A stretch of 64,000 nucleotides of DNA from TMED14 sp964475135 (GCA_964475135.1 CAYYWL010000004.1:9474-73473), one strand, 5' to 3'. Positions 14,898 to 23,593 are shown, counted from the stretch's first letter. The notes: a model not told the origin generated them from the sequence alone. Numbers and translations are program-made.

Positions 14898-17630
14898 ATG
14901 GAAGATCTCGAAGTCCGCGTAGAAGGTGCCCGCGTGCACAACTTGAAGAACATTCATGTGGCTTTTCCGCACGGCCACTTGGTGGTGGTCACCGGGGTGA
15001 GCGGATCGGGCAAATCCTCGCTCGCATTTGACACCTTGTACGCCGAAGGCCAGCGCCGGTACGTCGAGTCGCTGTCGGCCTATGCCCGACAGTTTTTGGG
15101 CAAGCTCGAAAAGCCCGAAGTGGACGACATCAAGGGCCTTGCCCCTGCCATTGCGATCGAGCAAAAGGTGAGCACGCGGAATCCGCGCTCGACCGTCGCC
15201 ACCGCCACTGAGATTCACGACTACCTCAAACTTCTTTTTGCACGCGTAGGTCGCACCTATGCACCCAGCGGCGCCGAAGTCAAGCGCCACAGCGTTGCGG
15301 ATGTGCTCCAGTTTTTAGGATCCCGGCCCGAGGGAGATTACGCGCTCGTGACGGCTCCGCTCGACATGAAGGACCGAAAGCCCGCGGCATTTTGGGAACT
15401 CTTAAGCAGTCAAGGCTACGCCCGGGTCTGGACCCCCTCGCAGGGCATTGTACGCTTGGACGAAAATCCAAGCCCTGATGGCGTAGAATTGGTGGTGGAC
15501 CGCGTTCCTACCGGACTCCGCGATGAGGACTGGGATGCCCGCGCCGCAGATTCCGTTCAAACGGCGCTGTACGAAGGCCAGGGAACCTGCCGCATCCGCG
15601 TTGGGGATCAGGTGAACGAGTTCTCGAACCGGTTTGAGGCCGAGGGTGTGCGCTTTGAAGAACCCACTCCGGGACTGTTTTCGTTCAACACGCCACAGGG
15701 CGCCTGCCCCACGTGCGAGGGATTTGGTTCCGTACTGGGAATTGACCCGGAATTGGTGGTTCCGAACCCCGGATTGAGTGTGTTTGAAGATGCCGTAGCG
15801 CCGTGGCGCGGCGAAAAACTTGGCGAATGGAAGGACCAACTGCTGCGCGGAGCGGAGCGCGCCGGATTCCCAATCCACCGCCCCGTACAGCAGCTCAGCC
15901 CCGAGCACCACGCGATGCTGTGGAAGGGCTGCGCCCACTTTGCCGGAATCGACGCCTTTTTTAAGATGGTCGAAGAGAGTTCGTACAAGATTCAGTACCG
16001 CGTGCTGCAGGCCCGCTACCGCGGCAAGACGACCTGTCCGGACTGCGGCGGATCGCGACTGCGCCGTGAAGCCCTTGCCGTGCGCGTGGGCGACCTCAAC
16101 CTGGCCGACGTACTCCACCTCAGCGTGCGCGACGCCAAACGCTGGTTTGACGCGCTGGAACTCAGCGCCCACGATCTCAAGGTCGGTGAACGCCTGCTTC
16201 AAGAGCTGTGCCACCGACTCGACATTTTGGAGCGCGTAGGGCTGCACTACCTGACGCTCAACCGGCCCGCCAACACCTTGAGCGGGGGCGAATCCCAGCG
16301 GATTCACTTGGCAACCAGCCTGAGTGCTGCGCTCGTCGGGTCGATGTACATATTGGACGAGCCCTCAGTGGGCTTGCACCCGCGCGATGCGGACCAGCTT
16401 TTGGGCGTGCTGCAGGCACTTCGCGATGCGGGCAACACCGTCATTGTGGTCGAGCACGACGACGTATTCATGCGCGCAGCTGATACCGTGATTGACATTG
16501 GTCCCGGAGCCGGTCGCCTCGGCGGCGAAGTGGTGTACGCGGGTCCCGGAAGCGGCCTGTCCCTCGCCCCTACCCTAACCGGCGACTACCTCTCGGGGCG
16601 CAAGCAGGTGGGTCGCACTCCGCTCGGAACCGAAGCCCGCCACTGGATCGAGCTTCGCGGTGCCCGTGCGCAGAACCTCAAGGACGTAGCTGTTCGGATT
16701 CCGCTCGAGCGCTTGACCGCGGTGTGCGGCGTCAGCGGTTCGGGCAAAACCACGCTGGTGCGGAACATTTTAGTACCCGCCCTTCAAAAACTGCTTGGCG
16801 AATACGGCGGGCGAGCCGGCGCATTTGACGAGCTGACCGGAGACTGGAGGCGCATCAGCGCGGTCGAGGTCGTTGACCAAAACCCCATGGGCAAGTCGTC
16901 GCGGTCGAATCCGGTGACCTACCTCAAGGCCTACGACGACATCCGCAACTTGTTTGCAAGCCAAAAATCTGCCCAGCTGCGCGGTTATGCGGCCAAGCAC
17001 TTCTCATTCAATACCGACGGCGGACGCTGCCCCGTATGCCAGGGCGACGGCTACGTCACGGTTGAAATGCAGTTTATGGCCGACGTGCACCTGAAGTGCG
17101 AGCAGTGCCACGGCAAGCGCTTTATGGCCGACGTGCTCGAGGTTGAGTTTCAGGGGAAGTCCATCAGCGACATTCTCGAGCTGACCGTCGACGAGGCGAT
17201 GGAGTTTTTTGCCGCCCACCAGCAAAAGAAAATCACCGACAAGCTTCGCCCGCTGGCCGACGTCGGATTGGGGTACATTCAACTCGGACAGTCGTCGAGC
17301 ACCCTTTCGGGCGGTGAGGCGCAGCGCGTCAAGCTGGCTTCGTTCTTGGTCCGCGGGCATTCCGCAGACCCCGTGCTGTTTGTCTTTGACGAACCCACCA
17401 CGGGTCTGCACATGGACGACGTGCAGAAGTTGCTAAAGTCCCTTGATGCGCTCATCGCCCTCGGCCATACGGTGCTTGTGGTGGAACACCACCGCGATGT
17501 CCTCGCCGCGGCCGATTGGCTAATTGAATTGGGTCCAGACGGTGGACCCGACGGCGGTCACCTTTTGTATGCGGGCGACCCCCGTGAAATGAAGGGAATT
17601 GACAGCCCTACAGCTACCGCATTGCGCTGA
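14898..17630 (+). CDS. uvrA: Excinuclease ABC subunit A (first of two paralogues)
   Basis: Damage-sensing ATPase of nucleotide excision repair, 910 residues. Both ABC modules are complete: Walker A GVSGSGKSSLAF near the N terminus and GVSGSGKTTL in the second half; signatures TLSGGESQRIHLAT and TLSGGEAQRVKLAS; Walker B ILDEPSVGLHP and FDEPTTGLH. Zinc-type cysteine pairs occur in CPTC, CPDC, and the CPVC...CEQC finger of module 2. It is about 30 residues shorter than the canonical 940-residue form encoded at 33186. Two uvrA copies are common in Bacteroidota. This copy stands alone with its own promoter. Confidence 0.93.
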   Translation: MEDLEVRVEGARVHNLKNIHVAFPHGHLVVVTGVSGSGKSSLAFDTLYAEGQRRYVESLSAYARQFLGKLEKPEVDDIKGLAPAIAIEQKVSTRNPRSTVATATEIHDYLKLLFARVGRTYAPSGAEVKRHSVADVLQFLGSRPEGDYALVTAPLDMKDRKPAAFWELLSSQGYARVWTPSQGIVRLDENPSPDGVELVVDRVPTGLRDEDWDARAADSVQTALYEGQGTCRIRVGDQVNEFSNRFEAEGVRFEEPTPGLFSFNTPQGACPTCEGFGSVLGIDPELVVPNPGLSVFEDAVAPWRGEKLGEWKDQLLRGAERAGFPIHRPVQQLSPEHHAMLWKGCAHFAGIDAFFKMVEESSYKIQYRVLQARYRGKTTCPDCGGSRLRREALAVRVGDLNLADVLHLSVRDAKRWFDALELSAHDLKVGERLLQELCHRLDILERVGLHYLTLNRPANTLSGGESQRIHLATSLSAALVGSMYILDEPSVGLHPRDADQLLGVLQALRDAGNTVIVVEHDDVFMRAADTVIDIGPGAGRLGGEVVYAGPGSGLSLAPTLTGDYLSGRKQVGRTPLGTEARHWIELRGARAQNLKDVAVRIPLERLTAVCGVSGSGKTTLVRNILVPALQKLLGEYGGRAGAFDELTGDWRRISAVEVVDQNPMGKSSRSNPVTYLKAYDDIRNLFASQKSAQLRGYAAKHFSFNTDGGRCPVCQGDGYVTVEMQFMADVHLKCEQCHGKRFMADVLEVEFQGKSISDILELTVDEAMEFFAAHQQKKITDKLRPLADVGLGYIQLGQSSSTLSGGEAQRVKLASFLVRGHSADPVLFVFDEPTTGLHMDDVQKLLKSLDALIALGHTVLVVEHHRDVLAAADWLIELGPDGGPDGGHLLYAGDPREMKGIDSPTATALR

Positions 17631-17718
17631 TACTTAGCAATTTTCGTGCAAATCCATGCGGAATTTAATAATTCCCTAACATCCGACGGATTGGGATATG
17701 TTTTTAACCTCATCCGCC
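17631..17718 (+). other. Intergenic spacer with a short inverted repeat
   Basis: After the uvrA stop there is a 6-bp inverted repeat, GGAATT-TAAT-AATTCC, with no T run, so it is a weak terminator at best. Nothing else is recognisable before the next promoter box. Confidence 0.4.
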
Positions 17719-17726
17719 TATCTTTG
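17719..17726 (+). promoter_or_regulatory. -7 box (TATCTTTG) of a short transcription unit
   Basis: Perfect TANNTTTG match in the uvrA-trmH intergenic region, with no gene of normal size behind it on this strand before a strong terminator at 17781-17812. Confidence 0.55.
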
Positions 17727-17731
17727 CTTTG

Positions 17732-17812
17732 AATCTATGAAGTCGATTCGTCGGTGAATTAGGTTTATTGGTTTGGTGTGAAGCCCGGTCCTTGGACCGG
17801 GCTTCCTTTTTT
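17732..17812 (+). ncRNA. Candidate small RNA (about 80 nt) or leader-peptide transcript
   Basis: The region between a consensus -7 box (17719-17726) and a strong plus-strand terminator predicts a transcript of about 80 nt. It contains a six-codon ORF (MKSIRR) starting at 17737. The middle is rich in G and T and is not obviously structured. The terminator hairpin could serve uvrA readthrough, but a dedicated promoter this close suggests an independent unit. No known RNA family is recognised. Confidence 0.4.
17781..17812 (+). terminator. Rho-independent terminator
   Basis: Perfect 11-bp stem AAGCCCGGTCC / GGACCGGGCTT with a 2-base loop, then CC and six T. There is no T run on the other strand, so it acts only on plus-strand transcripts (uvrA and/or the short unit). 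Confidence 0.88.
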
Positions 17813-17841
17813 ACCCAAACTGAGCTTGAATGATCGCGCGG

Positions 17842-18615
17842 CTACGAACGCTGCCGCAGCCCCTCGTACAGCACGACCGCTGCGGCCACGCTGACGTTGA
17901 GGGAATCAACAGTTCCTCGCATCGGAATCTTAATACGCTGCGAAGCCCCCCACGAGGCCTCAAGCCCGCGGTCTTCGGGGCCCAGGACCATGGCAGTTGG
18001 CTGCTTCCAGTCCACCGAATGGTGGGGCGTCGCCCCTTCGAGGTGAAGTGCGTACGGCGCGATACCTTGTTTGGCCAACCAGGCCTGCACCTGTTCGCGC
18101 GGCGCCGAAGCGAGCTGCAGCGAAAAAATGGCTCCGGTAGAATTGCGCACGGCCTGAGGACTGTAGGGATCGCAGTCTAAGCTGCTAAAAATCACGGCAT
18201 CTACGCCTACGGCTTCGGCGGTACGCAAAATGGCTCCGACGTTTCCGGGTTTTTCGAGGCCGTCAAGAACTACAATCCAAGGCTGCGATGCAAGCTTCAG
18301 ATCTTCTAACCGGTGGTCCGGAAGGATGGCGATGCCAACGGCTCCGGCGCCGTTCTCACGTACAACGAGCTTGTCGTACACGGCCGAAGCACAGCGAAAG
18401 TGCTGACCGTGACCCTCAGCCCACGCGGGTAGCTGGGCGGTCGCCGGTTCCCAAAACGTCTGACGGAGCGTCCAGCCAGCCGCCACAGCCCGCTCGAGTT
18501 CGCGCACCCCCTCGATGAGGATTACACCGTCTTTGCGGCGGTGCGCCGACTTGTCGCGGTAGCGCACCAGTTGGCGGACCTTGGGGTTTTGGGTTGAGTC
18601 AAGCTGCAGCATCAT
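17842..18615 (-). CDS. TrmH-family RNA 2'-O-methyltransferase
   Basis: A 257-residue SPOUT methyltransferase of the TrmH/SpoU type, acting on rRNA or tRNA ribose. The N-terminal substrate-binding part carries the typical IEGVRELERA. The knotted catalytic domain has motif 1 LEKPGNVGAILRTAEAVGVD, motif 2 MVLGPEDRGL and motif 3 IPMRGTVDSLNVSVAAAVVLYE. The exact target is unknown. The start overlaps the SUI1 gene stop in an ATGA junction and is preceded by GGAGG, which doubles as the last codons of that gene. It is the last gene of the minus-strand operon. Confidence 0.92.
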   Translation of the reverse strand: MMLQLDSTQNPKVRQLVRYRDKSAHRRKDGVILIEGVRELERAVAAGWTLRQTFWEPATAQLPAWAEGHGQHFRCASAVYDKLVVRENGAGAVGIAILPDHRLEDLKLASQPWIVVLDGLEKPGNVGAILRTAEAVGVDAVIFSSLDCDPYSPQAVRNSTGAIFSLQLASAPREQVQAWLAKQGIAPYALHLEGATPHHSVDWKQPTAMVLGPEDRGLEASWGASQRIKIPMRGTVDSLNVSVAAAVVLYEGLRQRS

Positions 18616-18998
18616 CCTCCGATTCGTTTGGTTTTTAGCCCCTTAGACTTGGCCCAATCCTCAACTTTGGTGCGGACGTCGCCCTGAAGCAGAATGCTGG
18701 TGGCGTCGGCGCTTCCGCCCACACTGCAGCGCTTTTTGAGCTCACTGGCCCAAGCGACGGGGTCGGCGTGGTCCACGAGGTCGGTAAATACGACGGTAGT
18801 GGGCTTTCCGTTGCGGCGCTCAAAGCGCAGCTCCAGGGTGCCTTTGGGCGTGGGGCCGGGTTCGGGGTCGTTGGGTGCGGAACCGCTCTCCGAGGGCGGC
18901 GGTACTTCAATACCCTTTGACTGAAGGGCTGAAGCGAGGGCCGCAGCAAACGGATTGTCTGAGGCCGGGCCCGACGAAAAATCACCGCGCTTGCTCAT
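18612..18998 (-). CDS. SUI1/eIF1-family translation factor (YciH-like)
   Basis: A 128-residue protein. The variable N-terminal half is rich in Ser, Pro and Gly. The C-terminal half is the SUI1 fold: LELRFERRNGKPTTVVFTDL, then LKKRCSVGGSADATSILLQGD and the terminal KTKRIGG. Bacterial YciH binds the ribosome and influences initiation fidelity; its role here is inferred from that family. The gene overlaps the bshA end by 17 bases and the methyltransferase start by 4, so all three are translationally linked. Confidence 0.9.
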   Translation of the reverse strand: MSKRGDFSSGPASDNPFAAALASALQSKGIEVPPPSESGSAPNDPEPGPTPKGTLELRFERRNGKPTTVVFTDLVDHADPVAWASELKKRCSVGGSADATSILLQGDVRTKVEDWAKSKGLKTKRIGG

Positions 18999-20112
18999 CG
19001 AGTAGCTTTTGGTAGAGTTGTATGTACTGCGAACCCACAGCTGCCATGGCGAACTGCTCGGCCTTGGCGCGGGCCTTCTGCCCCATTTCTTCGCGCTTGC
19101 CCGGGGTGGTCAAAATGTGAATGACGTCGCGGGCCATCGCCTGGGTGTCGCCCACGGGCTCGAGGTAGCCGCACTCGCCGTGGTCGATGACCTCGGGAAT
19201 TCCGCCCGCCAACGTCGCCACCACCGGAACGTAGGACGCCATCGCCTCGAGGGCCGCCAGGCCAAAGGACTCAGATTCAGACGGAAGCAAAAACACATCA
19301 GACATCGAAAGGATGCGCTCAACGTCGGTGGACTTGCCCATCCAGCGCACGTCGTCGTTCAGCCCGCGAGCCGCAATGTCTTCTTCGGCCCGGGTGCGCT
19401 CGGGACCGTCGCCCACCAGCACCAGACGCGCCGGAATTTCAGACCGCACACGGGCAAAAATGTCAATGACGTCTTGAATTCGCTTGACCTTGCGAAAGTT
19501 CGAGACGTGCACCACAATGGGCACGTCGTCGGGCGCCACCTTGCTGCGGGTGTCGGTGGTGCAGCGGCCGTAGCGTTCGAGGTCCACAAAGTTGGGAATC
19601 ACCCGAATCCGCTTGCGAATGTTGAAAATGCGCTCGGTGTCGCGGCGCAAGGATTCCGAAACCGCCGTCACAGCACTTGAGTGCTCGATCGAGAAGCAGA
19701 CCGCCGGTTTGTAGGACGGATGCTTGCCGACGAGGGTGATGTCGGTTCCGTGCAAGGTGGTGACCACTGGAATCACAACGCCCTGGTCCTCAAGAATTTT
19801 GCGCGCCATGTAAGCGGCGTAAGCGTGCGGAATCGCATAGTGCACGTGCAGCAGGTCCAGCTTTTCGCGCTGCACTACCTGCACCATCATACTCGACAGG
19901 GCAAGCTCGTAGGGCTGGTACTGAAAGAGGGGATAGTCCTGAACCTGAACCTCGTGAAAGTAGAGGTCGGGCTGAAAGACGTCCATGCGGGCGGGCATGG
20001 CGTAGCTGATGACGTGGACGCTGTGGCCCTGGCGGGCCAAAAAGGCAGCCAGTTCGGTGGCGAGCACTCCCGATCCACCGAAGGTGGGGTGGCAGACGAT
20101 TCCGATGCGCAT
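18982..20112 (-). CDS. bshA: N-acetyl-alpha-D-glucosaminyl L-malate synthase BshA
   Basis: GT4 glycosyltransferase that joins UDP-GlcNAc and L-malate, the first step of bacillithiol synthesis. It begins MRIGIVCHPTFGGSGVLATE, the standard BshA N terminus, and has VVTTLHGTDITLVG, VSNFRKVKRI, and the C-terminal ESFGLAALEAMA donor-site motif with the EX7E pair. From the ATG at 20112 it is 376 residues, the normal length. An upstream in-frame extension of 48 codons lies inside the preceding gene and is not homologous. Start and preceding stop share bases (TAATG). Confidence 0.95.
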   Translation of the reverse strand: MRIGIVCHPTFGGSGVLATELAAFLARQGHSVHVISYAMPARMDVFQPDLYFHEVQVQDYPLFQYQPYELALSSMMVQVVQREKLDLLHVHYAIPHAYAAYMARKILEDQGVVIPVVTTLHGTDITLVGKHPSYKPAVCFSIEHSSAVTAVSESLRRDTERIFNIRKRIRVIPNFVDLERYGRCTTDTRSKVAPDDVPIVVHVSNFRKVKRIQDVIDIFARVRSEIPARLVLVGDGPERTRAEEDIAARGLNDDVRWMGKSTDVERILSMSDVFLLPSESESFGLAALEAMASYVPVVATLAGGIPEVIDHGECGYLEPVGDTQAMARDVIHILTTPGKREEMGQKARAKAEQFAMAAVGSQYIQLYQKLLDEQAR

Positions 20113-20669
20113 TAGAGGGTATTTTTTTTCACGTTGCCCTCTTCGTCGTAGTAGGTCGAGCTGACTTGTTCGCCAAACTGGTACTGGATTTCGGCCGCGA
20201 TTCCGCCAAGTTCGTAGTAAAAGGTGGTGGTTCCGTGCTTTTGGTTGTTGCGCCACTCAGCCCGGGATTGAATTTGGCCATCTTGGTAGTAGAGGCGCTC
20301 TTCGCCGTGCATGCGGTCGGACTGCCAGGTTTTGACCCACAGCAGGCGGCCCGCTTGGTCAAACATTTTTTGTTCGCCCGACTTTTCGCCGTCGTAGTAG
20401 TGGGTGATTCCGTTGATTTGGCCCGAGGCGTGGTACTCAAAGGTCGGACCGTGCAGCAGGCCGTCGCGGTACGAGGCGATGATGCGGGGCTTGCCGGTAC
20501 CGAAGTAGGTTACCGCCAAACTGTCGGTGGTAAAGCTCTGCTGGCCAACTTGTGCCTGCGCATAAACCGCGGGCGAAGCCGCGAGCAAGAAGCTAGCGCA
20601 AAGCGCTTTGCACCACTTCTTGAAGCTGGGTGCGAATGCCCATTTGGGCGAGTTTGTTGACGCTGGCAT
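20112..20669 (-). CDS. Secreted YwqK/MORN-like repeat protein
   Basis: From the ATG at 20669 the protein is 185 residues, with a signal peptide (KKWCKALCASFLLAASPAVYA, cut before QAQ). The rest consists of repeated units of the form GxLxGxxxxYxxxGQ, such as GLLHGPTFEYHASGQING and RMHGEERLYYQDGQI. These are the MORN-like repeats of the YwqK antitoxin family, common as outer or periplasmic proteins in Bacteroidota; function is unknown there. The first 77 bases overlap the end of the GH3 gene in another frame, and no later start keeps the signal peptide. It is coupled to bshA. Confidence 0.8.
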   Translation of the reverse strand: MPASTNSPKWAFAPSFKKWCKALCASFLLAASPAVYAQAQVGQQSFTTDSLAVTYFGTGKPRIIASYRDGLLHGPTFEYHASGQINGITHYYDGEKSGEQKMFDQAGRLLWVKTWQSDRMHGEERLYYQDGQIQSRAEWRNNQKHGTTTFYYELGGIAAEIQYQFGEQVSSTYYDEEGNVKKNTL

Positions 20670-23292
20670 CGGGATAGACACGGTTGGATAAGAATACCAG
20701 AACGATTCCGGATTCGGGGTCGGCCCAAGCAAAGGTACCGGTGAATCCGGTGTGGCCGAAGCTGCGCGGGCTCACGCACAAGCACGTGGGGCCGCTGCCC
20801 TCGAGCTGGGGTTTGTCAAAACCGAGTCCGCGGCGGTTGCCCTGGTCGCAGGCATGGCAGGCGGTAAAGCGCTGAATAGCTGCCTTGTTGGCGAAGTTTA
20901 ACCCGTTGGCCTGGCCCTCGTTGAGAAAAAGCTGCATCATGCGCGCCACTCCCTCGGCGGTGCCAAAGATTCCGGCGTGGCCGGCGACTCCGCCGAGCAG
21001 GGCGGCTCCTTGGTCGTGCACGGTTCCGCGAAGCTGCTGGCGACGAAAGCTGCGGTCGTTCTCGGTGGGGGCAATCTGCATCGCGCCCGCGGGGTTGTAG
21101 GCGAGCGCGGCACCCAGCGGAGCGTACCAGTCGTCTTCGAGCTGGCGTTCAATGCTACGCCCGTCGCGGCGCTCGAGGTAGCGCTGAAAGAGGTAGTACC
21201 CCAGGTCGCTGTACAGGTAGGACTTCGAACCAAGGGGTGCCCGCGCAATCCGCGCAATCAGCGTGTCGTGCATCCACTCGGCGGCCCAGATTCCGGGCGC
21301 CACAGGCAGTCGGTACACCGTGTCGCGCACGGTGCGCAAGTAGCGGTGGTCGAAGCCTCCGTCTTGGCGCAGCATGGGCTTGTAAAACGGAATCCACGCC
21401 GGCAGCCCCGACTGGTGCGCGAGGACGTCGGCGGCGGTGGCGCGTCCGATGGTGGAACCTTTGAGTTCAGGTAGCAGTTCGTCCATGCGGCGCGACGTAA
21501 AGCCCTTGGGTACTTCGCTCTCGGCACGCAGTAACAGCGGAACACTCGCGAGGATTTTGGTCACCGAGGCCACGTCGTACCAGGTCTCGGGGGTTGCAGG
21601 GGTCGAACCGTCTACGGTCCCGTACGCTTTATTGTGGACCAGCGCGCCGTGGCGGGCGACGAACACCTGGCAGCCGGGATAGGCCTTGGCGTCAAGCCCG
21701 CGCTTCACCACCGCCGCAATTTGGGCGTCGAGGTCTGGGGCGAATCCAGCCTGCTCAGGGCTGGCGTTCGACCAAAACTTGGGCGCCGGAATCCCGCTTA
21801 CCGGAAGGCTTCCCGGAGCCGCCTGCTGGCCCTTGGCCACTCGAACTGCGAGTTCGCGCGTTTCAGGGGTGTTTTCGTAGCCCACCCAAAGGCCCTCAAG
21901 ATCTTCAACGGGCTGCCCGCGCAGGCCGTAGGGGTTGCCAAGGTGCACCACCGAAACCGTACGACCCGCCGCACGGTGCTTGGCGAGGGCGGCCTTCATT
22001 TCTTCGGTCCACGCGCCCTTCTTCCAGGCAGTTGACGTCGACGGTCCAAAAATTAGTACCACGCGCTGGTCTGCGGCGTTCGCGGCGCGGAGCCCTGCCG
22101 GCGGCGTGCCATCCCCCACAAATTCCACCGCGTCGCAGGCGGGAGCCGGTTTCACGGCGGTGAACGCCTGGGCGTAGATTTCGCGGCGCAGGGCGTCCCA
22201 TTCGGCTTTTTGGGCTTCGTAGTTGGCGGGCGGAAGCGGCGCGGCACAGTTCCAACGGATTTTCGCGTCGATGATGCGCAGGTAGCGGCGGTGGACTTCT
22301 GCCGAATCAATGCGCCCGCTGCGCACCGCGGCTTTGAGGGCGTTGATGGCGGCCCGGGGATTACCCACAAAAAGCAGCACGTCGTGGCCCGCTTCAAAGG
22401 CCCGGACTTCGAGTTCACCAGGGGCAAGATCTTGCGCCACCCCCTTCATATTGAGGGCGTCGGTGAAGCTGAGTCCGTCGTACTTCAGGCTGTCGCGCAT
22501 CCAGTGGGTCACCACGGCCTTGCTGAGCGAGGCCGGGGTTCCGCTGGCGTCAAGCGCCGGAACGTTTACGTGCGCCACCATGACCGAGCCGACACCCGCA
22601 TCAAACGTCGCTGCAAACGGAGCCAGATCGAGGCGACGGAGCTCGCGGAGCGGACGTCCCACCGTGGGCAGCGTGTGGTGGCTGTCGGATTCGGTGTCGC
22701 CGTGGCCGGGGAAGTGCTTGACGCAGGCCATGACTCCGGCCTGCTCCATTCCGCGAATTTGTGCCTTGGCGAGCAGGGCGACGCGGTGCGGATCGCTCCC
22801 CAGCGCGCGCTGGCCGATGATGGGGTTGCGCGGGTTGGTGTTGACGTCGATGACGGGCGAAAAATTGACGTGGATGCCGAGAATGCGCGATTCAGTGGCC
22901 AGAGCGCGGCCGTATCGGCGCGCGAGCCCTGTGTCGCCTGTGGCCCCCAAGGTCAGCGGCCACGGCAGGCGCGGTAAACTGTCTAGTCGCATGGCGGCGC
23001 CCCATTCGGCGTCTTGGGCCATCATCAACGGAATCTTCTTCAGCGCAAGTGTTTGCAGGCGCTGTATGGCCGCCCTTTGGCGTTCGGGGCCGCCCTGCAT
23101 CCAAATGATTCCGCCCACTTCGCCGCGGCGAACCATGGCCTCGAGGCGGTCAATTTCTGCATAGCCTTTGTTGCTGTAGCCCGCGACCATGATCAGCTGG
23201 CCGAGTTGCTCGTCGAGGTTTTGCGCATGCACTGCGCTGTGCGTCAATGCGCTGCATAGTAGCGCGATCCAAATACGTCGGAGTCCAAACAT
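20593..23292 (-). CDS. GH3 beta-N-acetylglucosaminidase (NagZ-like) fused to a serine beta-lactamase-type hydrolase
   Basis: An 899-residue secreted protein. The signal peptide (residues 1-23) ends at VHA. The GH3 domain (about 25-345) has KHFPGHGDTESDSH at 192-205, the NagZ motif with its Asp/His pair, and a nucleophile candidate Asp278 in SFTDAL. A linker of the GH3 C-terminal type (about 380-500) follows. Then comes a class C/DD-peptidase-like domain with SVTK at 576-579, YSD at 694-696 and HTG at 847-849. This is a two-step wall-glycan and peptide or ester hydrolase by inference. I chose the ATG at 23292, because the ATG at 23310 overlaps the promoter region. It is the first gene of the operon. 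Confidence 0.92.
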   Translation of the reverse strand: MFGLRRIWIALLCSALTHSAVHAQNLDEQLGQLIMVAGYSNKGYAEIDRLEAMVRRGEVGGIIWMQGGPERQRAAIQRLQTLALKKIPLMMAQDAEWGAAMRLDSLPRLPWPLTLGATGDTGLARRYGRALATESRILGIHVNFSPVIDVNTNPRNPIIGQRALGSDPHRVALLAKAQIRGMEQAGVMACVKHFPGHGDTESDSHHTLPTVGRPLRELRRLDLAPFAATFDAGVGSVMVAHVNVPALDASGTPASLSKAVVTHWMRDSLKYDGLSFTDALNMKGVAQDLAPGELEVRAFEAGHDVLLFVGNPRAAINALKAAVRSGRIDSAEVHRRYLRIIDAKIRWNCAAPLPPANYEAQKAEWDALRREIYAQAFTAVKPAPACDAVEFVGDGTPPAGLRAANAADQRVVLIFGPSTSTAWKKGAWTEEMKAALAKHRAAGRTVSVVHLGNPYGLRGQPVEDLEGLWVGYENTPETRELAVRVAKGQQAAPGSLPVSGIPAPKFWSNASPEQAGFAPDLDAQIAAVVKRGLDAKAYPGCQVFVARHGALVHNKAYGTVDGSTPATPETWYDVASVTKILASVPLLLRAESEVPKGFTSRRMDELLPELKGSTIGRATAADVLAHQSGLPAWIPFYKPMLRQDGGFDHRYLRTVRDTVYRLPVAPGIWAAEWMHDTLIARIARAPLGSKSYLYSDLGYYLFQRYLERRDGRSIERQLEDDWYAPLGAALAYNPAGAMQIAPTENDRSFRRQQLRGTVHDQGAALLGGVAGHAGIFGTAEGVARMMQLFLNEGQANGLNFANKAAIQRFTACHACDQGNRRGLGFDKPQLEGSGPTCLCVSPRSFGHTGFTGTFAWADPESGIVLVFLSNRVYPDASVNKLAQMGIRTQLQEVVQSALR

Positions 23293-23320
23293 CACCCCAA
23301 AGTAGGCCAAAAAATCGCGG

Positions 23321-23328
23321 TACCTTTG
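23321..23328 (+). promoter_or_regulatory. -7 box (TACCTTTG) before the small ORF and mutL
   Basis: Perfect consensus 7 bases before the ATG at 23336. Together with CCCCAAAGTA at 23295-23304 it forms a near-inverted repeat (TACCTTTGGGG at 23321-23331), so divergent promoters share a symmetric 40-base region. Confidence 0.6.
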
Positions 23329-23335
23329 GGGGACT

Positions 23336-23593
23336 ATGGCGTTTTTTTCACTGTTTAAAAACCAGCGGACTCCGCGCGGATTTCAACTGCAGCACCGGTA
23401 CTACGACGAGCGCAAAGAGCGTCTCGCTCAACTCGGCTCAGATGCGCCTCAAAGTGTGGAGGCCCGAAAAGAGCGCTTGCACCAAGCATGGTCTGCTAAG
23501 CGCACAACATCTTCAGCAGGTCGTGGTCAATTTATGCGAATGGCAGGCATCGCCATTGGACTGCTCGTACTCGCCACTTTATTGCTCCGATGA
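23336..23593 (+). CDS. Small tail-anchored-like membrane protein upstream of mutL
   Basis: An 85-residue protein with a basic soluble N-terminal part (FKNQRTPRGF, then HRYYDERKERLAQ) and one C-terminal membrane helix (about residues 67-84) ending close to the C terminus. A short protein with a similar RYYDE-type core is a frequent neighbour of mutL in Flavobacteriia, where it has sometimes been mislabelled as a riboflavin synthase subunit. No function is established. It overlaps mutL by 4 bases (ATGA) and has its own promoter box, so it is the first gene of the mutL operon. Confidence 0.8.
   Translation: MAFFSLFKNQRTPRGFQLQHRYYDERKERLAQLGSDAPQSVEARKERLHQAWSAKRTTSSAGRGQFMRMAGIAIGLLVLATLLLR

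Noticed and set aside
17661..17676. GGAATT-TAAT-AATTCC as the uvrA terminator
   Set aside because: The 6-bp stem is AT-rich and has no following T run; the strong terminator is at 17781-17812.
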